In this document: positions 35,184 through 45,255 of the stretch, one piece after another
Layout of the letters: each line of letters starts with the position of its first letter
How positions within the stretch are numbered: position 1 is the stretch's first letter
NCBI GenBank assembly: GCA_934589835.1
Contig: CAKTOK010000001.1
Span: forward strand, 1-64,000
DNA: 64,000 nucleotides
DNA from: an uncultured Oscillospiraceae bacterium
GTDB taxonomy: Bacteria > Bacillota > Clostridia > Oscillospirales > Oscillospiraceae
Direction: 5' to 3'
Program-made: the position numbers and the translations under genes
Notes under the pieces: model-generated
What the model saw: the letters and a program-made list of their open reading frames with translations, nothing else
What the model was told of the DNA's origin: nothing
The model's database searches: none

Positions 35184-37601
35184 ATGACCTATACCAAGGA
35201 CACACTGAAGGAAGCCATCGTGCAGAAGCTGCGCCTGAACTACGGCTGCACCGAGAAGCAGGCCACCGACGGCGAGATGATGAAGGCCTGCGCCATGGTG
35301 CTGCGGGACATCATGGCCGAGCACGGCGTGCAGACCCGCGAGAAGGCCGCCCACGAGGGCCAGCGCAAGGTACATTACCTGTCGCTGGAGTTCCTGATGG
35401 GCCGCAGCCTGATGAAGAACGCCTATAATCTGGAGCTGCTGGACGAGCTGACCGCCGCCATCGGCGAGCTGGGCTTCAAGGCCGCCGACATCTTCGAGAT
35501 CGAGCCGGACGCCGGTCTGGGCAACGGCGGTCTGGGCCGTCTGGCCGCCTGCTATCTGGACAGCATGACCACGCTGGAGATCCCCGCCGCCGGCTACTCC
35601 ATCTGCTATGAGCTGGGCATCTTCAAGCAGAAGATCGTGGAGGGCCAGCAGGTAGAGCTGCCCGACGACTGGATGCAGCTGGGCGATGCGTGGCTGCTGC
35701 CCAAGCTGCAGGAGGCGGAGGAGGTCCACTTTGGCGGCAAGGTCCGCACCCGCTGGGACAACGGCCACCTGATGGTGGTCCACGAGGATTATACCCGCGT
35801 CATGGCCGTGCCCTGCGACATGGAGATCGCCGGCTACGACACGGACCATGTCAACACCCTGCGGCTGTGGCAGGCCCGCAGCCCCAAGCCCATCGACATG
35901 AAGCTGTTCAGCCAGGGCCAGTATCTGCAGGCCTCGGAGGAGCGTGCCATGGCGGACGCCATCAGTCAGGTGCTCTATCCCGAGGACAACCACTATGAGG
36001 GCAAGTCCCTGCGGCTGAAGCAGCAGTATTTCTTCGTCTCCGCCACCATGCAGTCCATCACCCGCAAGCATATCGAGGTCTACGGCACCCTGAAGAACTT
36101 CCACGAGAAGAATGTCATCCAGATCAACGACACCCACCCCACGCTGGTGATCCCCGAGCTGATGCGTATTCTGGTGGACGATGCGGGCCTCGACTGGGAC
36201 GAGGCGTGGCACATCGTGACCCACTGCGTGGCCTACACCAACCATACGGTGATGGCTGAGGCGCTGGAGGTCTGGCCCCAGCAGCTGTTTGAGACGCTGC
36301 TGCCCCGCATCTGGCAGCTCCTGCAGGAGATCGCCCACCGCTGGCAAAGACAGGTGGAGGATTACTTCCACGATCCCGCCAAGACCGCCAAGCTGGCTAT
36401 CATCTGGGACGGCCATGTGCGTATGGCCAACCTGTGTCTGGCCGGCGCCATGGCGGTGAACGGCGTGTCGGCGCTGCACTCCGAGATTTTGCGTAAGGAC
36501 GTGTTCAAGGAAGCCTGCCAGATGATGCCCGACAAGTTCAAGAACGTCACCAACGGCATTGACCACCGCCGCTGGTTGCCCCAGATCAACCGCGGTCTCA
36601 ACGACCTGATCTGCGACCTCACCGGCGACGGCTACCTCACCCATCCGCAGGACCTGAAAAAGCTGGAGGCCTACGCCGACGATACCGCGGTGCTGAAGCG
36701 GCTGGAGGAGATCAAGCGCCAGAACAAGCTGGCCTTCGCCGCCTACGCCAAGAAGCAGCAGGACGTGGTGCTGAACACCGACGCCATCTTTGATGTGCAG
36801 GTGAAGCGGCTTCATGAGTACAAGCGCCAGCTCCTCAATGTGCTGCACATCATCTACCTGTACCAGAGGTTACAGGACGATCCCGATATGGACCTGCGGC
36901 CCCAGACCTTCCTGTTCGGCGCCAAGGCCGCCCCGGGCTACGCCGTGGCCAAGCGTATTATCCATCTGATCAACTCGCTGGCAGCCCAGATCGACCGCGA
37001 CCCTGTCTGCAAGGACAAGCTGCAGGTGGTATTTCTGGAGAACTACCGCGTCTCGCTGGCGGAGATGCTGATGCCCGCCAGCGAGGTGAGCCAGCAGATC
37101 TCCACTGCCGGCAAGGAGGCCAGCGGCACCGGCAATATGAAGTTCATGATGAACGGCGCCCTGACCGTGGGCACGCTGGACGGCGCCAACGTGGAGATGC
37201 ACGAGGTGCTGGGCGACGAGAATATGTTCCTGTTCGGCCTGAAGGCCGACGAGGTGGCCCGTCTGCGCCACACCTACGATCCCCAGCTGCTGTACCAGCG
37301 TGACCCCGTGCTGCGCCGGGTGGTGGATCAGCTCAAGACCGGCTTTGGCGACGGCGTGACCTACGAGGATATCTGGCAGCGTCTGGTGATGGGCGGGGAT
37401 TGTCCCGCCGACCAGTATATGGTGCTGGCGGACTTCGCCGCCTACTGCGACGCCGAGGAGCGGATGTGCCGCACCTACGGCGACCGGACGGCGTGGAACC
37501 GCATGAGCCTGCGGAATATCGCCCGCAGCGGTATCTTCGCGGCGGACCGGGCCATTGCCCAGTATGCCGATACCATCTGGCACGTGCCGTATAAGAAATA
37601 A
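35184..37601 (+). CDS. glgP: Glycogen/maltodextrin phosphorylase (GT35)
   Basis: An 805-residue phosphorylase that releases glucose-1-phosphate from glycogen. Features include YLSLEFLMGRSL, DAGLGNGGLGRLAACYLDS, INDTHPTLVIPELMRIL, GIDHRRWL, and the PLP lysine in SGTGNMKFMMNG (Lys653). ATG 35184 is preferred; a TTG two codons upstream is closer to GGAGG and may also be used. It ends the operon, so synthesis and breakdown of glycogen are controlled together, as is common in clostridia. A hairpin after the stop probably ends the transcript. Confidence 0.96.
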   Translation: MTYTKDTLKEAIVQKLRLNYGCTEKQATDGEMMKACAMVLRDIMAEHGVQTREKAAHEGQRKVHYLSLEFLMGRSLMKNAYNLELLDELTAAIGELGFKAADIFEIEPDAGLGNGGLGRLAACYLDSMTTLEIPAAGYSICYELGIFKQKIVEGQQVELPDDWMQLGDAWLLPKLQEAEEVHFGGKVRTRWDNGHLMVVHEDYTRVMAVPCDMEIAGYDTDHVNTLRLWQARSPKPIDMKLFSQGQYLQASEERAMADAISQVLYPEDNHYEGKSLRLKQQYFFVSATMQSITRKHIEVYGTLKNFHEKNVIQINDTHPTLVIPELMRILVDDAGLDWDEAWHIVTHCVAYTNHTVMAEALEVWPQQLFETLLPRIWQLLQEIAHRWQRQVEDYFHDPAKTAKLAIIWDGHVRMANLCLAGAMAVNGVSALHSEILRKDVFKEACQMMPDKFKNVTNGIDHRRWLPQINRGLNDLICDLTGDGYLTHPQDLKKLEAYADDTAVLKRLEEIKRQNKLAFAAYAKKQQDVVLNTDAIFDVQVKRLHEYKRQLLNVLHIIYLYQRLQDDPDMDLRPQTFLFGAKAAPGYAVAKRIIHLINSLAAQIDRDPVCKDKLQVVFLENYRVSLAEMLMPASEVSQQISTAGKEASGTGNMKFMMNGALTVGTLDGANVEMHEVLGDENMFLFGLKADEVARLRHTYDPQLLYQRDPVLRRVVDQLKTGFGDGVTYEDIWQRLVMGGDCPADQYMVLADFAAYCDAEERMCRTYGDRTAWNRMSLRNIARSGIFAADRAIAQYADTIWHVPYKK

Positions 37602-37606
37602 GTGGA

Positions 37607-37638
37607 AAGAGAGGGACTGCCCGCGCAGTCCCTCTCTT
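37607..37638. terminator. Hairpin after the glycogen operon
   Basis: AAGAGAGGGACTGC pairs perfectly with GCAGTCCCTCTCTT around CCGC. Only TTGACA follows, so the U-tract is poor on plus; it is a likely but not certain terminator. Confidence 0.6.
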
Positions 37639-37689
37639 GACATATATGGTATACTATCATCGGAATCATATGAAAACGAGGACACGGAT

Positions 37690-38853
37690 ATGGAAGTGAC
37701 ACAGGGCGCACCGTTTGAGAGCTTTGGCCTGTCGGAGGCCACCATGCGCGCCGTTCGCAACAAGCATTACACCATCAGTACGCCGGTGCAGGCCGGCTGC
37801 ATCCCGCCCATGCTGGCGGGGAAGGACGTCATCGCCAAGGCCCCTACCGGCACCGGTAAGACCATGGCCTTCGGCATCCCCATCATCGAGCGCATCGACC
37901 CGGAGAGCGAGGCGGTACAGGCCGTCATCCTCGCCCCCACCCGGGAGCTTGCCATGCAGATCACCGACGAGATGCGGGACATCGCCGTGTGCCACGAGGG
38001 CGTGCGGCTGGTGTGCCTGTACGGCGGCCAGCCCATCGGCAAGCAGATCGACGCCCTGAAGCGCCGCCCCCAGATCGTGGTGGCCACACCGGGACGGCTC
38101 AGCGACCACATGAAGCGCCGCACCGTGGTGCTCAAGGATGTCAGCACCGTGGTGCTGGACGAGGCCGACCGGATGCTGGACATGGGCTTTATCCACGATG
38201 TCACCCGCATTCTGGACAAGATCCCCAACCGCAAGAATCTGGGGATGTTCTCCGCCACCATCTCCCGGGAGGTCATGGACATCTCCTGGGTCTACCAGCG
38301 CGACCCGGAGGAGATCACGGTGCAGGCCACCAAGGAGAATAAGCCCGATATCCTCCAGTACCGGCTGGAGGTGCCGTCCGACGGCAAGGTAGACGCCATC
38401 GCCCGTATCCTGAACTGCGAGAATTACGAGCGGGTCATCTGCTTCTGCAACACCAAGGGCAGCACCGAGCGGCTCACCAAGTTTTTGCAGATGCGGGGCG
38501 TGGACGCCCAGTGCATCCACGGCGACATCCCCCAGCGCAAGCGGGAGGAGGTCATGCAGCGCTTCCGCGACGGCAAGCTGCGGGTGTTCGTGGCCACGGA
38601 TGTGGCCAGCCGCGGCATCGACGTGGACGATGTAGACGCCGTGTTCAACTACGAGGTGCCGGAGGAGAACGAGTACTACGTCCACCGCATCGGCCGGACG
38701 GGCCGCGCCAAAAAGCACGGCGTGGCGTACACGCTGCTCAGCGATTTCCCCAGCCGGATGCGGCTGGATGACATCGCCCGCAACACCCGCAGCCAGATCA
38801 CACCGGCCACCGTGGACGAGGCCGGCCATGTGATCCCCGCAGAGAAAAAGTAA
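37690..38853 (+). CDS. DEAD-box RNA helicase (short form)
   Basis: A 387-residue protein with only the two RecA-like domains. Motifs are the Q-motif FESFGLSEATMRAV, ISTPVQ, APTGTGKT (Walker A), PTRELAMQ, LDEADRMLDMGF, the SAT motif (FSATISRE), ATDVASRGIDVDDV and HRIGRTGRA. It lacks the long RNA-binding C-terminal region of CshA or DbpA, so it resembles CshB/RhlE-type minimal helicases. It unwinds short RNA duplexes in ribosome assembly or mRNA decay (family knowledge). ATG 37690 follows GAGGAC. The gene is monocistronic; TATACT at 37650 may be its -10, but the -35 is poor. Confidence 0.94.
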   Translation: MEVTQGAPFESFGLSEATMRAVRNKHYTISTPVQAGCIPPMLAGKDVIAKAPTGTGKTMAFGIPIIERIDPESEAVQAVILAPTRELAMQITDEMRDIAVCHEGVRLVCLYGGQPIGKQIDALKRRPQIVVATPGRLSDHMKRRTVVLKDVSTVVLDEADRMLDMGFIHDVTRILDKIPNRKNLGMFSATISREVMDISWVYQRDPEEITVQATKENKPDILQYRLEVPSDGKVDAIARILNCENYERVICFCNTKGSTERLTKFLQMRGVDAQCIHGDIPQRKREEVMQRFRDGKLRVFVATDVASRGIDVDDVDAVFNYEVPEENEYYVHRIGRTGRAKKHGVAYTLLSDFPSRMRLDDIARNTRSQITPATVDEAGHVIPAEKK

Positions 38854-38863
38854 TCTATCACAC

Positions 38864-38907
38864 AAAAAACAAGTCCTCCGCGCTCTGCGCGGAGGACTTG
38901 TTTTTTT
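38864..38907. terminator. Bidirectional terminator between the helicase and thrH
   Basis: CAAGTCCTCCGCGC pairs perfectly with GCGCGGAGGACTTG around TCT, with A6 before and T7 after. Confidence 0.92.
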
Positions 38908-38920
38908 GTTGCAGGAGACG

Positions 38921-39520
38921 TTACAGGACGGCCTTGATGGCGCCCAGCAGCCCGTCATAGCTGTCGAAGGCGGGGAGCTGGGGATAGTCCGCCTTGATCT
39001 TGTCCGTGGTGCGGAACAGGAAGCCGGCCTTGCTGTGGAGGATCATCTCCAGATCGTTGTAGCTGTCGCCGCCGGCGATGGTGTCATAGCCGATGGACTG
39101 AAGGGCCTTGACGGTGGTGAGCTTGGAGTGCTCGCACCGCATCAAATGGCGGGAGATATACCCGTTTTCATCAATTTCAAGGGTGTTGCACAGCAGCGTG
39201 GGGTAGCCCAGCTTCTTCATCAGCGGCATTCCGAACTGATCGAAGGTGTCGCTGAGGATGACCACCTGCGCCATGCTGCGAAGCTCATCCAGAAACTCTT
39301 TTGCGCCCGGCAGCGGGTCGATTTTGGCGATAACGTTCTGGATCTGCTGCAATTTCAAGCCTTTCTCGCGCAAAATTTCGATACGCCAGCGCATGAGCTT
39401 GTCGTAGTCCGGCTCGTCGCGGGTGGTGCGGCGCAGCTCGGGGATGCCGCTCTCCTCGGCAAAGGCGATCCAGATCTCGGGGACGAGAACGCCCTCCATA
39501 TCCAAGCAAACAATGTTCAT
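38921..39520 (-). CDS. thrH: Phosphoserine phosphatase/homoserine phosphotransferase (ThrH-type HAD)
   Basis: A 199-residue HAD enzyme that closely resembles Pseudomonas ThrH along its whole length: CLDMEGVLVPEIWIAFAE with nucleophile Asp7 and Glu9 (DxE is typical of ThrH), VVILSDTFDQF, FPTLLC-like YPTLLCNTLEID, and the acidic motif AGGDSYND. ThrH moves phosphate from phosphoserine to homoserine and can replace ThrB. The gene follows thrC by 16 nt on the same strand with GGAG before the ATG. No thrB is seen in the window, so ThrH may supply O-phosphohomoserine to ThrC (inference). Confidence 0.93.
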   Translation of the reverse strand: MNIVCLDMEGVLVPEIWIAFAEESGIPELRRTTRDEPDYDKLMRWRIEILREKGLKLQQIQNVIAKIDPLPGAKEFLDELRSMAQVVILSDTFDQFGMPLMKKLGYPTLLCNTLEIDENGYISRHLMRCEHSKLTTVKALQSIGYDTIAGGDSYNDLEMILHSKAGFLFRTTDKIKADYPQLPAFDSYDGLLGAIKAVL

Positions 39521-39536
39521 AAAAGCGGCTCCTTTC

Positions 39537-41003
39537 TCACTTTTTCAGCACCTCTGCCAGCACATAGTCCAGCATGGCGTCCTTGTCGATCACGTCCTTA
39601 TGCAGCACGGGGCGGCCCTCCAGCCCTGCCAGATTGGGGGGGATGGGGACGCCGGAAATGCGGGAAAGCTCGTTCATCATGCAGAACTCGTTTTCGCCGC
39701 CCTCCTGACCCAGCGCAGCCAGCACCGCAGCGGGGAATTTGTAGGGCGAGGCGGTGGACAGCACCACCGTGGGCGCGCCCGTATCATGAAGCACCGCGGC
39801 GCACTGCTCCGCCACGGACCACGCCACGGCGGTGTGGGGGTCGCAGAGGTAGCGGTGGTCGCGCCACAGCCGGCCGATGACCTCCGATGCGCCGGCATCG
39901 TCGCAGCAGCCGCAGGAGAAGTCCCGCTGCAGCTGGGCCAGCAGCTCACCGGAGAGCTGATAGGCGCCGTCCTCATTGAGCTGCCGCATGAGAGAGGCCA
40001 CGTAGGCGGGATCGCGGGACAGCAGGAACAGCAGGCGCTCCAGATTGCTGGACACCAGAATGTCCATGGAGGGGGAGGTGGTCTTGTAGAAGGGGCGGCG
40101 GCGGTCATAGCGGCCGGTGGAGATGAACTCGGTCAGCACGTCGTTGGCGTTGCTGGCGCATACCAGACGGCCCACAGGCAGGCCCATGGCCTTGGCGAAG
40201 TAGCCCGCCAGAATGTCGCCGAAGTTGCCGGTGGGCACCACAAAGTTCACCTTGTCGCCCAGAGCGATGCGGCCGCTGTTGACCAGATCGCCGTAGGCCC
40301 GGAAGTAGTACACCACCTGAGGGGCCAGACGGCCGATGTTGATGGAGTTGGCGGAGGACAGCATGGCCCCGTGAAGGTCGCGGCCCTTACAGGCGGCGAA
40401 CACCTGCTTGACGCCGGTCTGGGCGTCGTCAAAGTTGCCGCGGACGGCGCAGACCTTTACATTGTCGCCGGTCTGGGTGGCCATCTGGGCCTGCTGGACG
40501 GCGGAGACGCCGCCGTAGGGGTAGAAGACGATGATGCGGGTGCCCTTGACATCGTGGAAGCCCTCCAGCGCCGCCTTGCCGGTGTCGCCGGAGGTGGCGG
40601 TGAGGATGACCACATCGCCGGTCATGCCCTGGGCTCTGGCGGCCGCGCCGATGAGGCGGGGCAGCACCGACAGGGCCACGTCCTTAAAGGCGGAGGTGGG
40701 GCCGTGATACAGCTCCAGCACATACTTGTCGCCCACGGGCACCAGCGGGGTCAGGTCCGCTGTGGGGAATTTGCCGGCGTAGCTCTTGCGGACGATGTCC
40801 TCCATGTCGGGGAAGTCCGGCAGCAGCGCGGAAAGGATCTTGGCGGCCATGGAGAGGGTGTCCAGCCGCAGGGCGCCCTGCCAGTCGAAGCCCAGCCGCG
40901 CGGGATCGCAGATATACAGACCGCCGTCGGGGGCGATGCCCTCCAGCACCGCGCGGGCAGGGGCGGCGGTGAGGCGGATGTCGCGTGTGCTATGGTACAG
41001 CAT
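39537..41003 (-). CDS. thrC: Threonine synthase
   Basis: A 488-residue fold-type II PLP enzyme of the long threonine synthase subclass. The N-terminal region YHSTRDIRLTAAPARAVLEGIAPDGGLY is characteristic. The PLP lysine is Lys107 in GPTSAFKDVALS. TATSGDTGKAALEG, the SSANSINIGRLAPQ block and PTGNFGDILAGYFA follow. It converts O-phosphohomoserine to threonine. GGAGG precedes the ATG. It forms an operon with thrH and is transcribed away from lysC-asd, whose promoter overlaps its own. One compact locus therefore encodes most of the aspartate-to-threonine branch, except homoserine dehydrogenase. Confidence 0.96.
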   Translation of the reverse strand: MLYHSTRDIRLTAAPARAVLEGIAPDGGLYICDPARLGFDWQGALRLDTLSMAAKILSALLPDFPDMEDIVRKSYAGKFPTADLTPLVPVGDKYVLELYHGPTSAFKDVALSVLPRLIGAAARAQGMTGDVVILTATSGDTGKAALEGFHDVKGTRIIVFYPYGGVSAVQQAQMATQTGDNVKVCAVRGNFDDAQTGVKQVFAACKGRDLHGAMLSSANSINIGRLAPQVVYYFRAYGDLVNSGRIALGDKVNFVVPTGNFGDILAGYFAKAMGLPVGRLVCASNANDVLTEFISTGRYDRRRPFYKTTSPSMDILVSSNLERLLFLLSRDPAYVASLMRQLNEDGAYQLSGELLAQLQRDFSCGCCDDAGASEVIGRLWRDHRYLCDPHTAVAWSVAEQCAAVLHDTGAPTVVLSTASPYKFPAAVLAALGQEGGENEFCMMNELSRISGVPIPPNLAGLEGRPVLHKDVIDKDAMLDYVLAEVLKK

Positions 41004-41028
41004 AGAAAAAGTCCTCCAAAAATTTCTC

Positions 41029-41076
41029 TTGCATTTCTGATGCTGCTATGATACACTGTCGCCAACAAAAAAGCAA
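41029..41076. promoter_or_regulatory. Overlapping divergent promoters for thrC and lysC
   Basis: On plus, TTGCAT (41029-41034), 17 nt, TACACT (41052-41057) serve lysC. On minus, TTGCTT (41071-41076), 17 nt, TATCAT (41048-41053) serve thrC. The two -10 boxes share two base pairs and each -35 lies beyond the other's start point, so one polymerase excludes the other. Confidence 0.75.
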
Positions 41077-41163
41077 GTGTTTTTATCTGAAAGACAAACG
41101 AGAAATATTTGTCGCCGCGATGAAAGTGCTGCTGCAAAAAATACGGCGTAAAGAGGCAAAAAT

Positions 41164-42486
41164 ATGTTGAAAGTATTGAAATTCGGCGGCTCGTCCATGG
41201 CGGACGAGAAACAGTTCGCCAAGGTGCGGGACATTGTGCGGGCGGACGACAGCCGCCGCGTGGTGGTGGTCAGCGCCGCCGGCAAACGGGACAAGAACGA
41301 CCATAAGATCACAGACCTGCTGTATCTGTGTCACGCCCATTTGCAGTACGGCGTCAGCTGCGACGCCATCTATGAGATGATCCGCTCCCGCTATGTGGCC
41401 ATCCGGGATGCGCTGGGGCTGGAGACCCCGCTGGAGCAGGAGTTCGATGCCCTGCGGGCGAGGATGGACAAGGGGATCAGCGCCGACGAGCTGGTATCCC
41501 GCGGCGAGTACTTTGCCGCGCGGCTGATGGCGGATTATCTGGGCTATGATTTTCTGGACAGCTCCCTGTGGCTGAAGTTCCGGCTGGACGGCACGGTGGA
41601 TCAGGACGTCAGCTACGAGAATCTGCGCCGCGCCGCATCGGGCCGCCGCGTGGTGATCCCCGGCTTTTACGGGGCCATGCCGGACGGCAGCATCCATACG
41701 TTCTCCCGGGGCGGCAGCGACATCACCGGCGCGCTGGCGGCGGCGGCGCTGGACGCCGACGTATATGAGAACTGGACGGATGTCTCCGGCTTTCTGATGG
41801 CGGATCCCAAGATCGTGAAGGACCCGAAGCCCATCGAGCGCATCACCTACGCGGAGCTGCGGGAGTTGAGCTACATCGGGGCGCAGGTGCTCCACGAGGG
41901 CACGGTGTCGCCGGTGCGGGAGAAGAACATTCCCCTGAACATCCGCAACACCAACCAGCCGGAGCACCCGGGCACCATGATCCGCGAGTCCTTTGACGAG
42001 ACGGAGACGGAGCGGGCGGCCGGCGGCATGATCACCGGCATCGCAGGCAAGAAGGGGTTCTCCGTCATCACCCTGACGAAGAACGGAATGTCCTCGGAGC
42101 TGGGGGTGGTCCGCCGCGTGCTGGAGGTGCTGGAGCGGTACAACATCAATGTGGAATATCTGCCCTCCGGCATCGACAGCGTATCGCTGGTGGTAGAGAC
42201 GGCCAAGGCCGCGCCCTATCTCTATCAGGCCATGGGCGATCTGGAGAAGGAGATCCGGCCCGACAGCCTGCACGTCACCGACGGGATGGCCATCGTGGCG
42301 GCGGTAGGCCGGAAGATGGCGTTCCAGCCCGGCTCCTCCGGCAAGATCTTCGCCAAGCTGGGCGAGAACGGCATCAACATCCGCATGATCACGCAGGGAC
42401 CGGAGGAGCTGAACATCATTGTGGGCGTGGACGGGCCGGACTTTGAACGAGCCATCCGCGCACTGTACGAGAGCTTTGTAAAATAA
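41164..42486 (+). CDS. lysC: Aspartokinase
   Basis: A 440-residue enzyme of the monofunctional class III-like type. The kinase domain starts KFGGSSMADE (Lys6) and includes GEYFAARLMADYL, GFYGAMPDG, TFSRGGSDITGA and the DADVYENWTDVSG block. Two ACT domains follow (about 305-440; KKGFSVITLTKNGM and KIFAKLGENGINIRMITQG), which bind the feedback amino acid. It phosphorylates aspartate, the first step toward lysine, threonine and methionine. AAGAGG precedes the ATG. It is followed 13 nt later by asd. Confidence 0.95.
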   Translation: MLKVLKFGGSSMADEKQFAKVRDIVRADDSRRVVVVSAAGKRDKNDHKITDLLYLCHAHLQYGVSCDAIYEMIRSRYVAIRDALGLETPLEQEFDALRARMDKGISADELVSRGEYFAARLMADYLGYDFLDSSLWLKFRLDGTVDQDVSYENLRRAASGRRVVIPGFYGAMPDGSIHTFSRGGSDITGALAAAALDADVYENWTDVSGFLMADPKIVKDPKPIERITYAELRELSYIGAQVLHEGTVSPVREKNIPLNIRNTNQPEHPGTMIRESFDETETERAAGGMITGIAGKKGFSVITLTKNGMSSELGVVRRVLEVLERYNINVEYLPSGIDSVSLVVETAKAAPYLYQAMGDLEKEIRPDSLHVTDGMAIVAAVGRKMAFQPGSSGKIFAKLGENGINIRMITQGPEELNIIVGVDGPDFERAIRALYESFVK

Positions 42487-42499
42487 GGAGGAAGCAGTC

Positions 42500-43501
<1,002 letters not shown>

Positions 43502-43508
43502 GGAATGG

Positions 43509-43539
43509 GTAAAGCGGGCGGCGGCCCGCTTTACTTTTT
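43509..43539 (+). terminator. Terminator after lysC-asd
   Basis: GTAAAGCGGGC pairs with GCCCGCTTTAC, followed by T5. The T-run is also part of the spacer of the next promoter. Confidence 0.88.
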
Positions 43540-43558
43540 GGGCCCGCTGTGGTATCAT
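43530..43558 (+). promoter_or_regulatory. Promoter of the oligopeptide-binding lipoprotein gene
   Basis: TTTACT, 17-nt spacer, TATCAT. It overlaps the 3' arm of the preceding terminator, so terminator and promoter share DNA. Confidence 0.6.
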
Positions 43559-43594
43559 AGCGAAAAATCCAAATCCCCACGGAGGAGTGGTCGT

Positions 43595-45187
43595 ATGAAA
43601 CGATGGAAACGGGCGGCGGCGCTGCTGCTGGCCCTGTGCATGACGGCGCTGCTGGCCGCCTGCGGCGAGGACCCCAACGACGAGGAGAAGCTCTCGGTGG
43701 TCATGACCGGCACGGTGCGGACCATGGACCCCGCCAAGGCCGTGACGGCGGCGGAGCGCACCGTGGTCAAGCACGTCTTTGAAAATCTGATGAAGCCCGG
43801 CGCCAAGGGGCCGGTCCAGGGGATGGCCCGCAGCTATACCCAGGAGACGGCGCTGGACGGCGCGGTGACGTATACGTTCCAGCTGCGGACGGACGCGGCA
43901 TGGTCCGACGGCACTCCCGTCACCGCCCACGATTTCGTGTATGCGTGGCGGCGGCTGGTGGACCCCGAGACCGACAGCCCCAACGCGGAGGCCCTGTCCA
44001 TGGTGGCGGGGTACGAGGCGGCGTGCACCGGCGACAGCGAGGCCTTGCAGGTGTCGGCGCCGGACGACCATACGTTACAGGTGGTGCTCACCGGCAGCTG
44101 CCCGTATTTCATCGGGAGCGTCTGCACGGCGGCCGCCACCATGCCGGTGCAGCAGAAGACTGTGGAGGCCCATGACAACTGGTCCGGCAGCAGCCTGTGG
44201 TTCGTGGGAAACGGCCCCTATGCGCGGACCGGCGACTGGACCGATGCGGCGCGGCTGACGCTGCACACCCGCGAGGAATACTATGATCTGAAGCGGCTGG
44301 GGCCGGACCGTATTGACCTGCTGCTCAAGGAGCGCGATGCGGCGGCGGCCGACGCCGGTAAAGTGGACGTGGTCATTGGCGCCGGCGGTGAGGACGCCGC
44401 GCAGGGAGGCGATCCCACCGTGGGCATCCTGCTGGTGAACCAGATGGCCACCAGCATGGGCCACAGCGGCCTGCGGCGGGCGCTGAGCCTCGTCATCGAC
44501 CGCACGGCGGCGGCCAAGGCCATGGGAACGGATTACACGGCGGCGGAGGGACTGGTGCCCTACGGCATCGCCACCGACAGCGGCGAGGTGTTCCGGCAGG
44601 CCAACGGCGCGCTGATCGACAACGATCCCGATACCTACGAGGAGCGGTGTCAGGGGGCGCTGGCGCTGCTGCGGCAGGCGGGCTATACCAACGCCACGAC
44701 GCTCAGCGCACTGGACACGGTGACGCTGCTCTACGACAAGGACACGGCCCACGCGCAGGTGGCCTGGCAGCTCCAGCAGACGTGGGAGAGCCGGCTGGGC
44801 GTGAAGGTGCAGCTGGAGGGCGTGGACAGCGGCGAGCTGACGGCGCGGCTGGGCAGCGGTGAGTTTGTGCTGGCGCTGCTGGAGCTGTCGGCGGCGTACA
44901 ACGATGCATCGGCCTATCTGGACCCGTGGCGCAGTACGGATATGCGGAACTACGGGATGCAGTACCTCAACGCCTATGACATTCTGATGCAGATCGCGGC
45001 CAACAGCAGCTCCGCCGAGGCGCGGGACGCCTATCTGAAGGACGCGGAGCGGCTGCTGCTGGAGACCAGCAACATCATCCCCCTGTACAGCCGGACGCAG
45101 CCCTATGTCATCCGCGACGGCGTGCTGGGCGCGGCGGCCGACGGCATGGGCGGCTGGTATTTCGGCGGTGTGACCCGCGCATCGTGA
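43595..45187 (+). CDS. Oligopeptide ABC transporter substrate-binding lipoprotein (SBP family 5)
   Basis: A 530-residue exported lipoprotein. The signal peptide is MKRWKRAAALLLALCMTALL with a lipobox LLAAC and lipidated Cys23. The mature protein has SBP_bac_5 features: TVRTMDPAKAVTAAER, VFENLMKPG, WSDGTPVTAHDFVYAWRRLVDP, and a C-terminal IIPLYSRTQPYVI block as in OppA. It should capture peptides outside the cell for an Opp permease, but no permease or ATPase gene is adjacent, so it is an orphan binding protein here. ATG 43595 follows GGAGGAG. It is flanked by terminators, so monocistronic. Confidence 0.92.
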   Translation: MKRWKRAAALLLALCMTALLAACGEDPNDEEKLSVVMTGTVRTMDPAKAVTAAERTVVKHVFENLMKPGAKGPVQGMARSYTQETALDGAVTYTFQLRTDAAWSDGTPVTAHDFVYAWRRLVDPETDSPNAEALSMVAGYEAACTGDSEALQVSAPDDHTLQVVLTGSCPYFIGSVCTAAATMPVQQKTVEAHDNWSGSSLWFVGNGPYARTGDWTDAARLTLHTREEYYDLKRLGPDRIDLLLKERDAAAADAGKVDVVIGAGGEDAAQGGDPTVGILLVNQMATSMGHSGLRRALSLVIDRTAAAKAMGTDYTAAEGLVPYGIATDSGEVFRQANGALIDNDPDTYEERCQGALALLRQAGYTNATTLSALDTVTLLYDKDTAHAQVAWQLQQTWESRLGVKVQLEGVDSGELTARLGSGEFVLALLELSAAYNDASAYLDPWRSTDMRNYGMQYLNAYDILMQIAANSSSAEARDAYLKDAERLLLETSNIIPLYSRTQPYVIRDGVLGAAADGMGGWYFGGVTRAS

Positions 45188-45203
45188 CGGCGCAGAACAG
45201 AAG

Positions 45204-45241
45204 AAAAAGGATGACCGCTCCACGAGCGGTCATCCTTTTTT
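45204..45241. terminator. Bidirectional terminator between SBP gene and trigger-factor gene
   Basis: AAAAAGGATGACCGCT pairs with AGCGGTCATCCTTTTT around a five-base loop. Confidence 0.9.
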
Positions 45242-45255
45242 ACAGAAATCGCCGG

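Noticed and set aside
37637-37642. Perfect TTGACA before the DEAD-box helicase as a -35
   Set aside because: No -10 occurs at 16-18 nt; TATACT is only 7 nt away. The hexamer is next to the terminator stem and may be coincidental.
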